64,000 nt of DNA. It comes from Psychroserpens jangbogonensis (GTDB taxonomy: Bacteria; Bacteroidota; Bacteroidia; Flavobacteriales; Flavobacteriaceae). The stretch spans positions 124,001 to 188,000 of the forward strand of contig NZ_JSWG01000015.1 in the NCBI RefSeq assembly GCF_000797465.1, read 5' to 3'. The position numbers and the translations under genes are program-made. The notes under the pieces are model-generated. The model saw only the letters and a program-made list of their open reading frames with translations, made no database searches and was not told the origin of the DNA. Shown piece by piece: positions 7,757 to 17,189 of this stretch. Position 1 is the stretch's first letter, and every line of letters begins with the position of its first letter.

Positions 7757-10700
7757 CTAGTGATTCTCAATCCATTTTTTAGCGTTCACAAAGGCCTCTA
7801 ACCAAGGAGATACTTCATCTTTTCTTTCTACTGGATAGTTTGCCCAATTCCATTGAAATGTCGAACGTTCAATATGTGGCATAGTTACTAAATGACGACC
7901 AGTTTTGTCACACAACATAGCTGTATTGAAATCTGATCCATTCGGATTTGCTGGATAGGATTCATAACCATATTTAGCAACAATATCATATTGATTTTCT
8001 TTTTGTGGTAAGCTAAATTTACCTTCACCATGAGAAATCCAAACGCCTAAAGTACTTCCAGCTAGAGATGAAAGCATAATTGAATTGTTCTCTTTAATAG
8101 TAACAGATGTAAAACTACTCTCGTGTTTATGAGAATCGTTATGCACCAATTTACCATGAGTTTCATGTTCTGGATTGATGAGATCTAACTCCATCCATAA
8201 CTGACATCCATTACAAATACCAATGGATAATGTGTCTTCTCTTTCAAAGAAGTTTTTGATTGCTTTATTGGCATTTTCATTATACTTGATTGCACCAGCC
8301 CAACCTTTTGCAGAACCTAAAACATCACTATTTGAAAAACCACCTACGGCACCTAGAAATTTAATATCTTCAAGCGTTTCTCGACCAGAAATTAAATCGG
8401 TCATATGTACATCTTTTATATCAAATCCCGCGAGATACATAGCATTTGCCATTTCACGTTCAGAATTGCTTCCTTTCTCACGAAGAATGGCTGCTTTTGG
8501 TTTATTTTTATTTGTTTTTGGAAGTTTTCCAGTAAAATGACTAGGGAACTTATAATTTAATGGTTGATTCTTAAAATTATCATATCTCTCTTTTGCAAGA
8601 CCGTTAGCAGTTTGCTTTTGGTCTAATAAGAAAGAGGTTTTATACCAAACATTTCTCATTTCAGAAACATCAAAAGAGAATGCGTCTTCATTATTTTTGA
8701 TATTTATTTTTCCCGAATTATTTGCAGTACCAATATTAAAAAATTTAATATTATTTTCTGATAAAACAGTTTCAATAGATGCATCTGCCTGAAAAACAAG
8801 CCCTGAGTTTTCAGCAAATAATACTTTTATTGAATCTTCTTCATTTAAAGAAGAGATATTGAAATCTGCTCCCAAACTAACATCAGCAAAGCATAGTTCT
8901 AATAAAGTTGTAATTAATCCACCAGACGCAACATCATGTCCAGCAACGATTTTATCGGCTTTAATTAAATCTTGGATGGTGTTAAAAGCACTTTTTACAA
9001 AAGCAGAATTTTTTATATCAGGAGCTTCATTTCCAATAGCATTTAAAGTTTGGTAAAAAGAACTGCCTCCTAATTTAAAGTCGTCTTGAGATACATTGAT
9101 GTAATAAATGTTTCCTCCATCAATTTGAAGAAGAGGCTCAACAACCTTAGAGATTTCATTACAATTTCCTGCTGCAGAAATAATAACTGTACCTGGAGAG
9201 ATTACTTCACCATCCGGATATTTTTGCTTCATAGAAAGCGAATCTTTTCCTGTTGGAACATTGATACCTAAATCTATAGCAAACTCAGATATTGCTTTTA
9301 CAGCGTTATATAAACGTGCATCTTCTCCTTCATTTTTACAAGGCCACATCCAATTTGCAGATAAAGAAATTGAGGCTAAATTATCTTTTAATGGTGCCCA
9401 AATAATATTTGTTAGTGATTCTGTAATTGAATTTCTACTTCCAGCTCCTGGATGTATTAAACCAGAAATAGGAGAATGCCCAATAGAAGTTGCAATCCCT
9501 TCTTTTCCATTATAATCTAGAGCCATCACACCAACATTATTTAACGGAATTTGTAATGGTCCTACACACTGCTGTTTAGCAACTTTCCCGCCTACACAAC
9601 GATCAACTTTATTTGTTAACCAATCTTTACAGGCAACAGCTTCTAATTGTAAAACTTGCTCTAAGTAGATTTGTAAGTTCTTTGTTTTATAACGTGGATT
9701 CTTATAGATTCTTTCAACAGTTATATCTGTTAAAATAGTTTTAGGCGAAGAGCCAAACATGTCTTCTAATGCTAAATCCATAGGTTTGTCACCTTTAGTT
9801 TTAGATTCAAAAGTAAATCGGTCATTTCCGGTAACTTCACCTACAGTATACATTGGAGAACGCTCGCGTTCTGCTATTTTTTGTAAAGTATCTAAATGTT
9901 TTTCAGCAATAACTAATCCCATACGTTCTTGAGACTCATTACCAATAATTTCTTTTGCGGATAAAGTTGGATCACCAACAGGTAATTTATCTAAATCAAT
10001 TTTACCACCTGTATCTTCTACTAATTCACTTAAACAATTTAAATGACCTCCAGCGCCATGATCATGAATAGAAACAATAAAGTTTTCTTCACTTTCCACC
10101 ATTCCACGAACTGCATTTGCAGCACGTTTTTGCATTTCCGGATTAGAACGTTGTACTGCGTTTAATTCAATTCCAGATGCAAATTCTCCTGTATCTGCGG
10201 AAGAAACTGCAGCTCCACCCATTCCTATTCTGTAGTTTTCTCCACCAAGAATTACAATTTTATCACCTTCTTTTGGAGTATCTTTTAATGCTTGTTCTGC
10301 TTTTCCATAACCAATTCCACCAGCTTGCATAATCACCTTATCGTAACCTAATTTTCTGGCTTTTGATTTACTCGAAGATGAATTTTCTTCATGTTCAAAA
10401 GTTAAAACAGATCCACAAATTAATGGTTGCCCGAATTTGTTTCCGAAGTCTGATGCACCATTTGAAGCTTTAATTAAAATATCAATTGGAGTTTGATATA
10501 ACCACTTACGAGCTTTAAATTTTTGTTCCCAATGTCTATTTTCTTCTAATCGAGAATAGGAAGTCATATAAACGGCAGTTCCTGCTAATGGCAAAGATCC
10601 TTTTCCTCCAGCCAATCTATCACGAATTTCTCCTCCTGAACCAGTTGCTGCCCCATTAAATGGCTCAACAGTTGTTGGGAAATTATGTGTTTCTGCTTTT

Positions 10701-11431
10701 AAAGAAATTACAGATTCAAATTCTTTAGTTGTATAATAATCCGGAACATCAGCGCGTTGAGGAGCAAATTGTTCAACTTTTGGACCTTTAATAAATGCTA
10801 CATTATCTTTATATGCCGAAACAATATCATTAGGGTTTTGCTTAGATGTTTCCTTAATCATTTTGAAAAGCGATGATGGCTTTTCTTTTCCATCAATCAC
10901 AAAGCTTCCGTTGAAAATTTTATGACGACAATGCTCAGAGTTAACTTGAGAAAAACCGAAGACTTCTGAATCGGTTAATGGTCGATCTATTTTTTTTGAA
11001 ACACCTTCTAAATATTCAATCTCTTCATCATTTAAGGCTAAGCCTTCCTGTTGATTATAAGCTGAAATATCATCTATGTTTAGAATAGGTTCTGGTTTGA
11101 CCTCAATTGTAAACGTTTCTTGGTGCAATCCATTAAACTTTTCAGAAATCATAGGATCAAAGTCTTTGAAATCTTCAGAAGTAGATTCAAATTCTTCAAT
11201 TCTTATGATGCCATCAATACCCATATTTTGAGTAATTTCTACAGCATTTGTACTCCATGGAGTTATCATCGCAGCTCTTGGACCAACAAAAAAAGCATCG
11301 AGAGATGCTTGTTCTATTTTTGGTTGATTGCCAAAAAGCCATACCAATTTTGAGATGGCTTCAGTTGATAATTCTTTTGTGACTTGAACAGTGAATACTT
11401 TACTGTTTTGGTTTCCGAAGAAATGAATCAT
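7757..11431 (-). CDS. purL: Phosphoribosylformylglycinamidine synthase, large fused form
   Basis: A fused PurL of about 1,224 residues that makes formylglycinamidine ribonucleotide amidine with glutamine and ATP, step 4 of purine synthesis. The order is an N-terminal PurS-like part, two synthetase halves (HNFPTTVEPFNGAATGSGGEIRD region; GKDSLSMK), and a C-terminal class I glutaminase with the nucleophile in GICNGCQLW and a later WISHGEGKF. The open frame extends up to 11467. However, a TAAATTTG promoter box occupies 11465-11472, so the ATG at 11431, giving MIHFFGNQNSKVF, is the better start and also the usual family N-terminus. It appears monocistronic. Confidence 0.93.
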   Translation of the reverse strand: MIHFFGNQNSKVFTVQVTKELSTEAISKLVWLFGNQPKIEQASLDAFFVGPRAAMITPWSTNAVEITQNMGIDGIIRIEEFESTSEDFKDFDPMISEKFNGLHQETFTIEVKPEPILNIDDISAYNQQEGLALNDEEIEYLEGVSKKIDRPLTDSEVFGFSQVNSEHCRHKIFNGSFVIDGKEKPSSLFKMIKETSKQNPNDIVSAYKDNVAFIKGPKVEQFAPQRADVPDYYTTKEFESVISLKAETHNFPTTVEPFNGAATGSGGEIRDRLAGGKGSLPLAGTAVYMTSYSRLEENRHWEQKFKARKWLYQTPIDILIKASNGASDFGNKFGQPLICGSVLTFEHEENSSSSKSKARKLGYDKVIMQAGGIGYGKAEQALKDTPKEGDKIVILGGENYRIGMGGAAVSSADTGEFASGIELNAVQRSNPEMQKRAANAVRGMVESEENFIVSIHDHGAGGHLNCLSELVEDTGGKIDLDKLPVGDPTLSAKEIIGNESQERMGLVIAEKHLDTLQKIAERERSPMYTVGEVTGNDRFTFESKTKGDKPMDLALEDMFGSSPKTILTDITVERIYKNPRYKTKNLQIYLEQVLQLEAVACKDWLTNKVDRCVGGKVAKQQCVGPLQIPLNNVGVMALDYNGKEGIATSIGHSPISGLIHPGAGSRNSITESLTNIIWAPLKDNLASISLSANWMWPCKNEGEDARLYNAVKAISEFAIDLGINVPTGKDSLSMKQKYPDGEVISPGTVIISAAGNCNEISKVVEPLLQIDGGNIYYINVSQDDFKLGGSSFYQTLNAIGNEAPDIKNSAFVKSAFNTIQDLIKADKIVAGHDVASGGLITTLLELCFADVSLGADFNISSLNEEDSIKVLFAENSGLVFQADASIETVLSENNIKFFNIGTANNSGKINIKNNEDAFSFDVSEMRNVWYKTSFLLDQKQTANGLAKERYDNFKNQPLNYKFPSHFTGKLPKTNKNKPKAAILREKGSNSEREMANAMYLAGFDIKDVHMTDLISGRETLEDIKFLGAVGGFSNSDVLGSAKGWAGAIKYNENANKAIKNFFEREDTLSIGICNGCQLWMELDLINPEHETHGKLVHNDSHKHESSFTSVTIKENNSIMLSSLAGSTLGVWISHGEGKFSLPQKENQYDIVAKYGYESYPANPNGSDFNTAMLCDKTGRHLVTMPHIERSTFQWNWANYPVERKDEVSPWLEAFVNAKKWIENH

Positions 11432-11464
11432 TATGTCTTTGTTTGTGTTGTGTTTTGTAAAAAG

Positions 11465-11472
11465 CAAATTTA
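11465..11472 (-). promoter_or_regulatory. -7 box upstream of purL
   Basis: On the minus strand this reads TAAATTTG, matching TAnnTTTG. It lies 33 bp ahead of the preferred purL start at 11431 and overlaps the longest possible start at 11467, which it therefore argues against. No clear -33 TTG was found at the expected distance. Confidence 0.5.
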
Positions 11473-11541
11473 CTTTTTTTCAATGTATTTAAAGCATTTT
11501 ATTAACTTGAATATTTTGAGTTGTTCACGTTGTTATTAACG

Positions 11542-11582
11542 AAAAAAGACCAATATAAAAATAAATTATATTGGTCTTTTTT
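11542..11582 (-). terminator. Terminator after the long endonuclease gene
   Basis: Arms GACCAATATAA (11548-11558) and TTATATTGGTC (11566-11576) pair perfectly. They are flanked by A and T runs on either side, so the hairpin can work in both directions. It lies 18 bp past the stop of the minus-strand endonuclease gene. Confidence 0.75.
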
Positions 11583-11599
11583 ATTCAAATTCTTAAACT

Positions 11600-13498
11600 T
11601 TAATTCTTAATTAGTTTTTTGCTAATCGTACTACTACCTTGTGTTAAACGTAAAATATACATACCATTAGATAAACGTTCAGTTGGTATCGTTTCTGAAT
11701 TATAAATGGTTTTAGATATAACTAGATTACCTAAAATATTATAAATCTCTACTTGTGTTTTCTTAGCTGAGTTAAGTTTGATGTGTAAAACATTGTTTAC
11801 TGGGTTTGGATACACTTTGAATTCATCCAATGCTACATCATCAATACCTAGTATTTGATTATGACTGCCTAAATCGTCACAATTATCTACAACATTCCAT
11901 TCATTAATGTCAAATGTAGTTGTTGGTCTATCAATTGCAGGTTTTCTAATCAAGGTTGTGTTTTCTGCAAATACTACATTACTTTGAAAGACACCTATAA
12001 TATCTAAAAGAATATCATTTTTGAATAAACCAATCGCATCATTTCCATTAAAAGACGTCATGGCATTATTTAGGTAATCGTATTCGTCTGTACAAACAGT
12101 AGATCCACCATTTGCAACGACATATACATCTTCGTCTACAATAGTTGTATTATTTGGAAATGGTAGTGCTGGTCCCCAAGCACTTGCACCATTAGCATTT
12201 AGTTTAATTGTGTAAGCCGAAAGATTAACATCTGCTCCAGTGAAGTTTGCAATTTCTAATACTTTATCAGTTCCACTACCTTCAATATATTCTGAAAAGA
12301 ACAAATCAATATCACCACCAGAACTTCCGTTATTTGTAGTCATTTCACAAGCTTGGTTGCTAAAGCCAGATTCATTACCAGAATTATCTTTTGATTTTAC
12401 AGTAAAACAATAGTTTGTATCTGCAGTTAAACCTGTAGCTGTGAATGAAGTTGCCGTAGAATTAAACATATTCATACCATCTACATAAACGTCATAAGAA
12501 GCAACCGCAATATTATCGGTTGAAGCAATCCAAGTTAAATCGATACTATTATCTGTTGGGTTAGAGGCTACTAAATTAGTAGGGTCTGTTGGTGCTTCAG
12601 TATCTGGAGTAGTATCCCAAACTAAAGCTACATATTCTGGATGATCAACAAATGGATTTCTGTTGTTTTGGTGGTTGTAATAGATATTATTATTACGATC
12701 TATTTCCTTTTGTGAAACGGGATCCATTTCATGCCAAGTAACTAAGATGTTCAAGAATGGATCTGCTAAAGCTTTATCAGAACTCCCATCAAACATTGCA
12801 TATGATGACCAAGAAGAAACTTGACTTTCATAACGAGTCACGAAGTAAAAATAAATACGAGCAATGTCACCTTTAAACTCATCAATAGGCTCAAAAACGG
12901 TATTAGAATATCCAGCAGAGTAACCACTATCTAAGTTATCACCAAGTTTAGAACCGTTTTGAGTAGGATTAGTAATTCCAGATTGATTAACCAATTCGTT
13001 ATCATCAACTAGACCAAAAGGAAAATTACCTCTAAATCCATTAACACGACCGTCAGTAGGAATTAAATGATGTGCATCACTATACATAGGTGCTTGCGAA
13101 CTAAAAACCGATTGTGGAATTACATGTTCCTTATTATAACAATCTCCTTCACCATTATAGTTTCCACATTCATCAGAACCAGGCGAGTATGTATATGGGT
13201 CAGAACCAGAAGGGTTTTCAGAATACATATCTAAAATAGTATTGCTACCATTAGTTTCGTAGTAATAATCTCTTTCATAAGAAGAATTAAAACCATCTAA
13301 CGCATTATAACTTTGTGGGTTATGTTCTTCTTCAATAGCATTACTTATCTCTGGGTCATCTGAGCTGTTAATTATTCTCTCGAGTTGCGATTTTAATGTA
13401 TAACCTGTTCCAGTTGCATGGTCATAATAACCTGCAGGAATTTGTGCCGAAGCAGTAATGGTAATAAGTGTAATTAATAAAGTGTAAAAATGCTTCAT
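11600..13498 (-). CDS. Secreted endonuclease I with fibronectin and lamin-tail-type domains, T9SS cargo
   Basis: A 632-residue exported nuclease. Residues 1-18 are a signal peptide ending in SAQ. Residues of about 20-290 are an endonuclease I (EndA-type) domain: they contain the YNKEHVIPQS active-site region, DAHHLIPTDGRVN, NFPFG and KGDIARIYFYFVTRYE. A fibronectin type III domain follows (about 305-392), then a lamin-tail-like domain (about 398-540). A T9SS type A sorting domain forms the end (FKVYPNPVNNVL to KKLIKN). It would degrade extracellular DNA. It is a tandem paralogue of the 375-residue gene next door, which lacks the two middle domains. Confidence 0.85.
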   Translation of the reverse strand: MKHFYTLLITLITITASAQIPAGYYDHATGTGYTLKSQLERIINSSDDPEISNAIEEEHNPQSYNALDGFNSSYERDYYYETNGSNTILDMYSENPSGSDPYTYSPGSDECGNYNGEGDCYNKEHVIPQSVFSSQAPMYSDAHHLIPTDGRVNGFRGNFPFGLVDDNELVNQSGITNPTQNGSKLGDNLDSGYSAGYSNTVFEPIDEFKGDIARIYFYFVTRYESQVSSWSSYAMFDGSSDKALADPFLNILVTWHEMDPVSQKEIDRNNNIYYNHQNNRNPFVDHPEYVALVWDTTPDTEAPTDPTNLVASNPTDNSIDLTWIASTDNIAVASYDVYVDGMNMFNSTATSFTATGLTADTNYCFTVKSKDNSGNESGFSNQACEMTTNNGSSGGDIDLFFSEYIEGSGTDKVLEIANFTGADVNLSAYTIKLNANGASAWGPALPFPNNTTIVDEDVYVVANGGSTVCTDEYDYLNNAMTSFNGNDAIGLFKNDILLDIIGVFQSNVVFAENTTLIRKPAIDRPTTTFDINEWNVVDNCDDLGSHNQILGIDDVALDEFKVYPNPVNNVLHIKLNSAKKTQVEIYNILGNLVISKTIYNSETIPTERLSNGMYILRLTQGSSTISKKLIKN

Positions 13499-13511
13499 TG
13501 TATTTGTGTTA

Positions 13512-13737
13512 TTTTTTCTTTTCTAGCTATGCCATGTGAAATCCATCAAATCTAGATTAGTAGGCAAAATTGTTGTTTCGTTTACAAAGATAAATTCTTT
13601 TCCAACTTCTAATGTTAAAAAAATGTCAACTTGTTTTCTGTTTTCAGACGGTAATACAGAGCACGCAGCATAAACTAGTTTTTCACTAGATTTATTAATG
13701 AGAGAGTATTGATGTACATCTCTAGTTGTGTTTTGTA
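13512..13737 (-). pseudogene. Decayed duplicate of the 3' end of the rRNA methyltransferase gene
   Basis: Read on the minus strand, this stretch encodes pieces that line up with the last 75 or so codons of the intact methyltransferase gene at 14889-16103. One frame gives KLVYAACSVLPSENRKQVD where the intact gene has KLVYATCSVLPSENRRQVD. Another gives FDGFHMA followed by a stop and LEKKK, against FDGFYMALLEKKK. Frameshifts and in-frame stops break it. It stands in the same position relative to the downstream endonuclease start as the real gene does to the other copy, so it marks a tandem duplication junction. Confidence 0.85.
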
Positions 13738-13754
13738 AACTAAATATTTAAAAA

Positions 13755-14882
13755 TTAATTCTTAATTAATTTTTTGCTTATTGTAGTATTATCTTGTGTT
13801 AAACGTAATATGTACATGCCATCAGATAAACTTTCAGTTTGTATTGTTTCTGAATTGTTTATGGTTTTAGAAATAACAAGTTTTCCTAAAACATTATAAA
13901 TCTCTACCTGTGTTTGCTTTGCATATTGAAGTTCGATGTGTAGCACATTGTTTACTGGATTTGGATACACTTTAAAAGCTTCTGCAGTTTGAAATTCTTC
14001 AACAGAAAGCGCATTTTGCCAGATATCAAAAACAAAGTTAGGATTGTCAATAAATGGATTTCTGTTTCTTTGTCTGGTAGTTGCCCCAATACCATCAATA
14101 TTATTGTTCCTGTCAATTTCACGTTGTGAAACAGGATCATTTGTATGCCAAGTATATAAAATATTTAAAAAAGTATCGTCAAAACATTTGTCGCTAGAGC
14201 CATCAAACATATCGTATTGATCAAAACTAGTCATGCTGTCTTCGTATCTCGTAACAAAATAGAAATACATTCTAGCTATATCTCCTTTAAACTCATCTAT
14301 TGGTTCAAAAACAGTATTAGTATATCCAGCTGAATAGCCAGAGTTTAAATTATTTCCTTTTTTTGATCCATTTGAAGTAGTTAAAGTAGCATTTTCAACA
14401 ACTCCAAAAGGAAAGTTGTCTCTTTGTGCATTTACGTACTTATCAGATGGTACTACAAAATGAGCATCATTTCTCATAGGAGTATCGCTATCAAAAACGG
14501 CTTGAGGAATTATATGTTCTCTATTGAAACGTTGTCCTTCAGCAGTTCCCATTGTTCCATCATCTTGTTGAGAAGATCCATAAGTGTATTCATAAGAATC
14601 TGAACCTGCAGGGTTTTCAGAATAGATATCTAATAGCGTTCCATTATTTTCAAAATAGACATCAACATCTGACAACTCATAAGTTTGATACAAAGCACTA
14701 TAACTAAGATTTATAGATAAGTATTCAGGACTTAGTCCATCATTTACATTATCAATTATTCTTTTTAATTCCGTTTTTAATGCGTAGCCAGACCCTGTTG
14801 CAGAATCATAGTAACCTGTTGGAATTTGCGCTGAAGCAGTTGTGACTACTAATAGTCCTATTATAAAGTAAAGATGTTTCAT
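13755..14882 (-). CDS. Secreted endonuclease I, T9SS cargo
   Basis: A 375-residue nuclease with a signal peptide (cleavage after ASAQ, about residue 19). It has one endonuclease I domain to about residue 290 with FNREHIIPQAVF, DAHFVVPSDKYVN, FPFG and KGDIARMYFYFVTRYE. The C-terminal T9SS sorting domain runs from FKVYPNPVNNVL to KKLIKN. The sorting domain is very similar to that of the 632-residue neighbour, and the two catalytic domains are clearly paralogous. Its start is 6 bp from the end of the methyltransferase gene, so the two may be co-transcribed. It probably scavenges phosphate or nucleotides from extracellular DNA. Confidence 0.87.
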   Translation of the reverse strand: MKHLYFIIGLLVVTTASAQIPTGYYDSATGSGYALKTELKRIIDNVNDGLSPEYLSINLSYSALYQTYELSDVDVYFENNGTLLDIYSENPAGSDSYEYTYGSSQQDDGTMGTAEGQRFNREHIIPQAVFDSDTPMRNDAHFVVPSDKYVNAQRDNFPFGVVENATLTTSNGSKKGNNLNSGYSAGYTNTVFEPIDEFKGDIARMYFYFVTRYEDSMTSFDQYDMFDGSSDKCFDDTFLNILYTWHTNDPVSQREIDRNNNIDGIGATTRQRNRNPFIDNPNFVFDIWQNALSVEEFQTAEAFKVYPNPVNNVLHIELQYAKQTQVEIYNVLGKLVISKTINNSETIQTESLSDGMYILRLTQDNTTISKKLIKN

Positions 14883-14888
14883 AGATGA

Positions 14889-16103
14889 TTATTTTTTCTT
14901 TTCTAGCAATGCCATATAGAATCCGTCAAATCCAGATTTGTGAGCAAAAACGTTTTTTTCTTTTATAAAGGTAAAGTCTTTTCCTTGTTCTGATGTTAAA
15001 AAAGTGTCAACTTGTCTTCTGTTTTCAGAAGGTAATACAGAACAAGTGGCATAAACTAATTTACCGCCCGCTTTAACTATGCGAGAATATTGTTGTAAAA
15101 TCTCTTGTTGTGTTTTTATTATATTTTCAATGAATTCAGGTTGTAATTTCCATTTAGCACCAGGATTTCTTCTCAAAACACCTAGTCCTGAACAAGGCGC
15201 ATCAATTAAAACGCGATCTGCTTTGTCATAAAGTTTTTTGACAACCTTAGTAGATTCAATAGCTCGTGTTTCTACATTAAAGGCTCCATTACGTTTAGCT
15301 CTTCGTTTTAATTCATTAAGCTTATTACCATAAATATCTAATGCAATAACCTGACCTTTGTTTTCCATAAGAGCAGCTAAGTGTAAAGCTTTTCCACCAG
15401 CACCTGCACAAGTATCAACAACTCTCATTCCAGGTTTAACATCTAAAAATTCTGCAACTAGTTGAGATGAAGCATCTTGAACTTCAAAGTAACCCTTTTT
15501 AAATGCCTCTGTCTGAAAGACATTAGCACGTTCTTTTAATCTTAAGGCGCTAGGATGATCTTTAATAAATTCAGTATCGAAGCCAAGATCAAAGAGTTCG
15601 GATTGTAATTTTTCTTTAGTTGTATTTAAGGTGTTTACTCTTAAAATAACATCTGCTTGAACATTTAAAGCAGCAATTTCTTTTGACCAAACAGATTCTC
15701 CAAGTTCTTTAACTCCAAGTTCATCCATCCAATCTGCTATAGATTCTTTAAATACTCTAGTTTTAGATAATTCGTCAAAACGCCCTTTGATTTTCCGAGT
15801 AGGTGTAGATTCAAAATATTTCCAATCTGGTAATTTGATACCGCGTAATGTTGCCCAGACTGCAAAAATTCGCCATAGATTTTCTCTGTCATAAGGCGCT
15901 TTTACTTCAGCAATTTCTGAGTACAAACGTTTCCATCTAACGATGTCATAGGTCGTTTCTGCAACAAATCCGCGATCGCGACTTCCCCAACGTTTATCAC
16001 GTTTAAGAAGTTGTTGAATGACTTTATCTGCATATTTTCCTTCATTGAAGATTAAAGTTAATCCATCAATAACGGCAAAGCATAAATTTCTGTGTAAACG
16101 CAT
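14889..16103 (-). CDS. RsmB/NOP-type RNA cytosine-C5 methyltransferase
   Basis: A 404-residue SAM-dependent methyltransferase of the RsmB/NSUN family. The SAM motif is VDTCAGAGGKALHLAALM. The two catalytic cysteines lie in DAPCSGLG and ATCSVLPSEN. The N-terminal part is all-helical and is probably an RNA-binding or NusB-like region that differs from E. coli RsmB, so the exact target, 16S rRNA or tRNA, is not certain. A broken copy of its 3' end lies at about 13512-13737 after the adjacent nuclease gene. The start MRLHRNLCFAVIDGL is supported by conservation of the type. Confidence 0.88.
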   Translation of the reverse strand: MRLHRNLCFAVIDGLTLIFNEGKYADKVIQQLLKRDKRWGSRDRGFVAETTYDIVRWKRLYSEIAEVKAPYDRENLWRIFAVWATLRGIKLPDWKYFESTPTRKIKGRFDELSKTRVFKESIADWMDELGVKELGESVWSKEIAALNVQADVILRVNTLNTTKEKLQSELFDLGFDTEFIKDHPSALRLKERANVFQTEAFKKGYFEVQDASSQLVAEFLDVKPGMRVVDTCAGAGGKALHLAALMENKGQVIALDIYGNKLNELKRRAKRNGAFNVETRAIESTKVVKKLYDKADRVLIDAPCSGLGVLRRNPGAKWKLQPEFIENIIKTQQEILQQYSRIVKAGGKLVYATCSVLPSENRRQVDTFLTSEQGKDFTFIKEKNVFAHKSGFDGFYMALLEKKK

Positions 16104-16197
16104 TATAAAAAATTAGGCATGCAAAGGTACATTAAAAGTTGAGATATTGAAGTGTTTATGGGAAAGTGTTATCTTTTGAAAATAAATAATTAGGAAC

Positions 16198-16225
16198 GCA
16201 AGTTTTTATTTAAAAACACATCTAA
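16198..16225 (+). promoter_or_regulatory. ECF-type promoter site 1, before the first sigma gene
   Basis: GCAAGTT at 16198-16204, a 16-bp spacer, then TCTAA at 16221-16225. This matches the general layout of ECF sigma promoters (AAC-like -35, TCTAA-like -10, spacer of about 16). It lies 28 bp before the TTG start of the sigma gene, so autoregulation is likely. The same pattern with the same spacing occurs at 16834, 17754 and 20094. Confidence 0.65.
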
Positions 16226-16253
16226 ATTTAACGTAGTAAAATTTAGCTATTAT

Positions 16254-16832
16254 TTGACAGAAAGTGAATTTATAGAGGAATTAAAGAGCAAGAGCAGAAC
16301 TTCTTATAGTAGGCTGCTTGATGATTTTCAGCATAAAGTATTTGCGACTTGCTTATCTTTTGTGCCAAATAAAGAAGATGCAGAAGATATAGCTCAAGAG
16401 GTTTTTGTTGAAGTATTTAATTCGATTTCTAAATTTAAAGGGCAATCGAAACTTTCGACCTGGATTTATCGAATAACCACCAACAAATGTTTAGAATTTA
16501 TAAGAAAGCGCAACACCAAAAAGCGTTTTGCCTTTTTACAGTCGCTTTCGGGAGAAGGTTTTGAAATTGATAGATCCAACTATTTTACCGAAATGAACCA
16601 TCCAGGAATCATTCTTGAGAACAAAGAAAAAAGTGAAATTCTTTTTTTAGCAATCAATGAATTACCTGAAGCGCAAAGACTGGTATTTACAATGCATAAA
16701 GTTGATGGCAAAAGTTATCAAGAAGTAAGTGATATTACAGAAAAAAGTTTGTCATCTGTAGAATCCTTAATGTTTAGAGCAAAGAAAAATCTGCAAAAGA
16801 CATTAGAGAATTTTTATAAAAATGATAAATAA
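16254..16832 (+). CDS. ECF RNA polymerase sigma factor (module 1)
   Basis: A 192-residue sigma-70 family ECF factor. Region 2 includes the FVPNKEDAEDIAQEVFVEVF stretch and STWIYRITTNKCLEFIRK. Region 4 lies near the end, with LPEAQRLVFTMHKVDGKSYQEVSDI and SLSSVESLMFRAKKNLQ. There is no ATG upstream in frame; the start is a TTG at 16254. It is followed by a one-TM protein and a CnrX/Spy-like protein. This order resembles the CnrH-CnrY-CnrX type of metal-responsive system, although the gene order differs. It probably drives the four (G/A)CAAGTT-N16-TCTAA sites nearby. Confidence 0.9.
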   Translation: MTESEFIEELKSKSRTSYSRLLDDFQHKVFATCLSFVPNKEDAEDIAQEVFVEVFNSISKFKGQSKLSTWIYRITTNKCLEFIRKRNTKKRFAFLQSLSGEGFEIDRSNYFTEMNHPGIILENKEKSEILFLAINELPEAQRLVFTMHKVDGKSYQEVSDITEKSLSSVESLMFRAKKNLQKTLENFYKNDK

Positions 16833-16833
16833 C

Positions 16834-16861
16834 GCAAGTTTTATAAAAAAATAACATCTAA
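16834..16861 (+). promoter_or_regulatory. ECF-type promoter site 2, before the candidate anti-sigma gene
   Basis: GCAAGTT at 16834-16840, 16-bp spacer, TCTAA at 16857-16861. The whole site fills the short gap between the sigma gene and the next gene. The -10 is so close to the ATG at 16866 that a transcript begun here would be nearly leaderless and would favour the second ATG at 16872. Confidence 0.6.
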
Positions 16862-16871
16862 AGAGATGAAT

Positions 16872-17186
16872 ATGAAAACAAATAATAACATACAAAACGA
16901 GATAGACACTATTTTTGATAGTGTTAACCATATCAAAGCTGTACAGGCATCTCCTTTTTTTAAGGACAAAACCTTACAGCGTATGTTTTCTGAAAAGCTA
17001 GAAGAGCAACAAAGAGTTTTTACATGGTTTTCACCTAAATTACAATTAGCGACTTTAGCTAGTGTGGTTGTCTTAAATGTATTTGCCATTACGAAATTAC
17101 AAGAATCAACTTATAATGAAAATGTAAGTCAGTTTGCTGAGTCTTATGGATTGTCGACTAGTACAGAAACCTCTTTATTAAATTAA
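16872..17186 (+). CDS. One-TM protein, candidate anti-sigma factor (module 1)
   Basis: About 104 residues. The N-terminal 55 or so are hydrophilic and helical and would be cytoplasmic. One transmembrane helix follows (QLATLASVVVLNVFAIT), then about 30 residues outside. This topology, and the position between an ECF sigma gene and a CnrX/Spy-like gene, suggests an anti-sigma factor; there is no motif that proves it. An ATG two codons upstream (16866) is possible but lies at or before the expected transcription start of the site-2 promoter. The next gene begins 3 bp after its stop. Confidence 0.72.
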   Translation: MKTNNNIQNEIDTIFDSVNHIKAVQASPFFKDKTLQRMFSEKLEEQQRVFTWFSPKLQLATLASVVVLNVFAITKLQESTYNENVSQFAESYGLSTSTETSLLN

Positions 17187-17189
17187 GTC

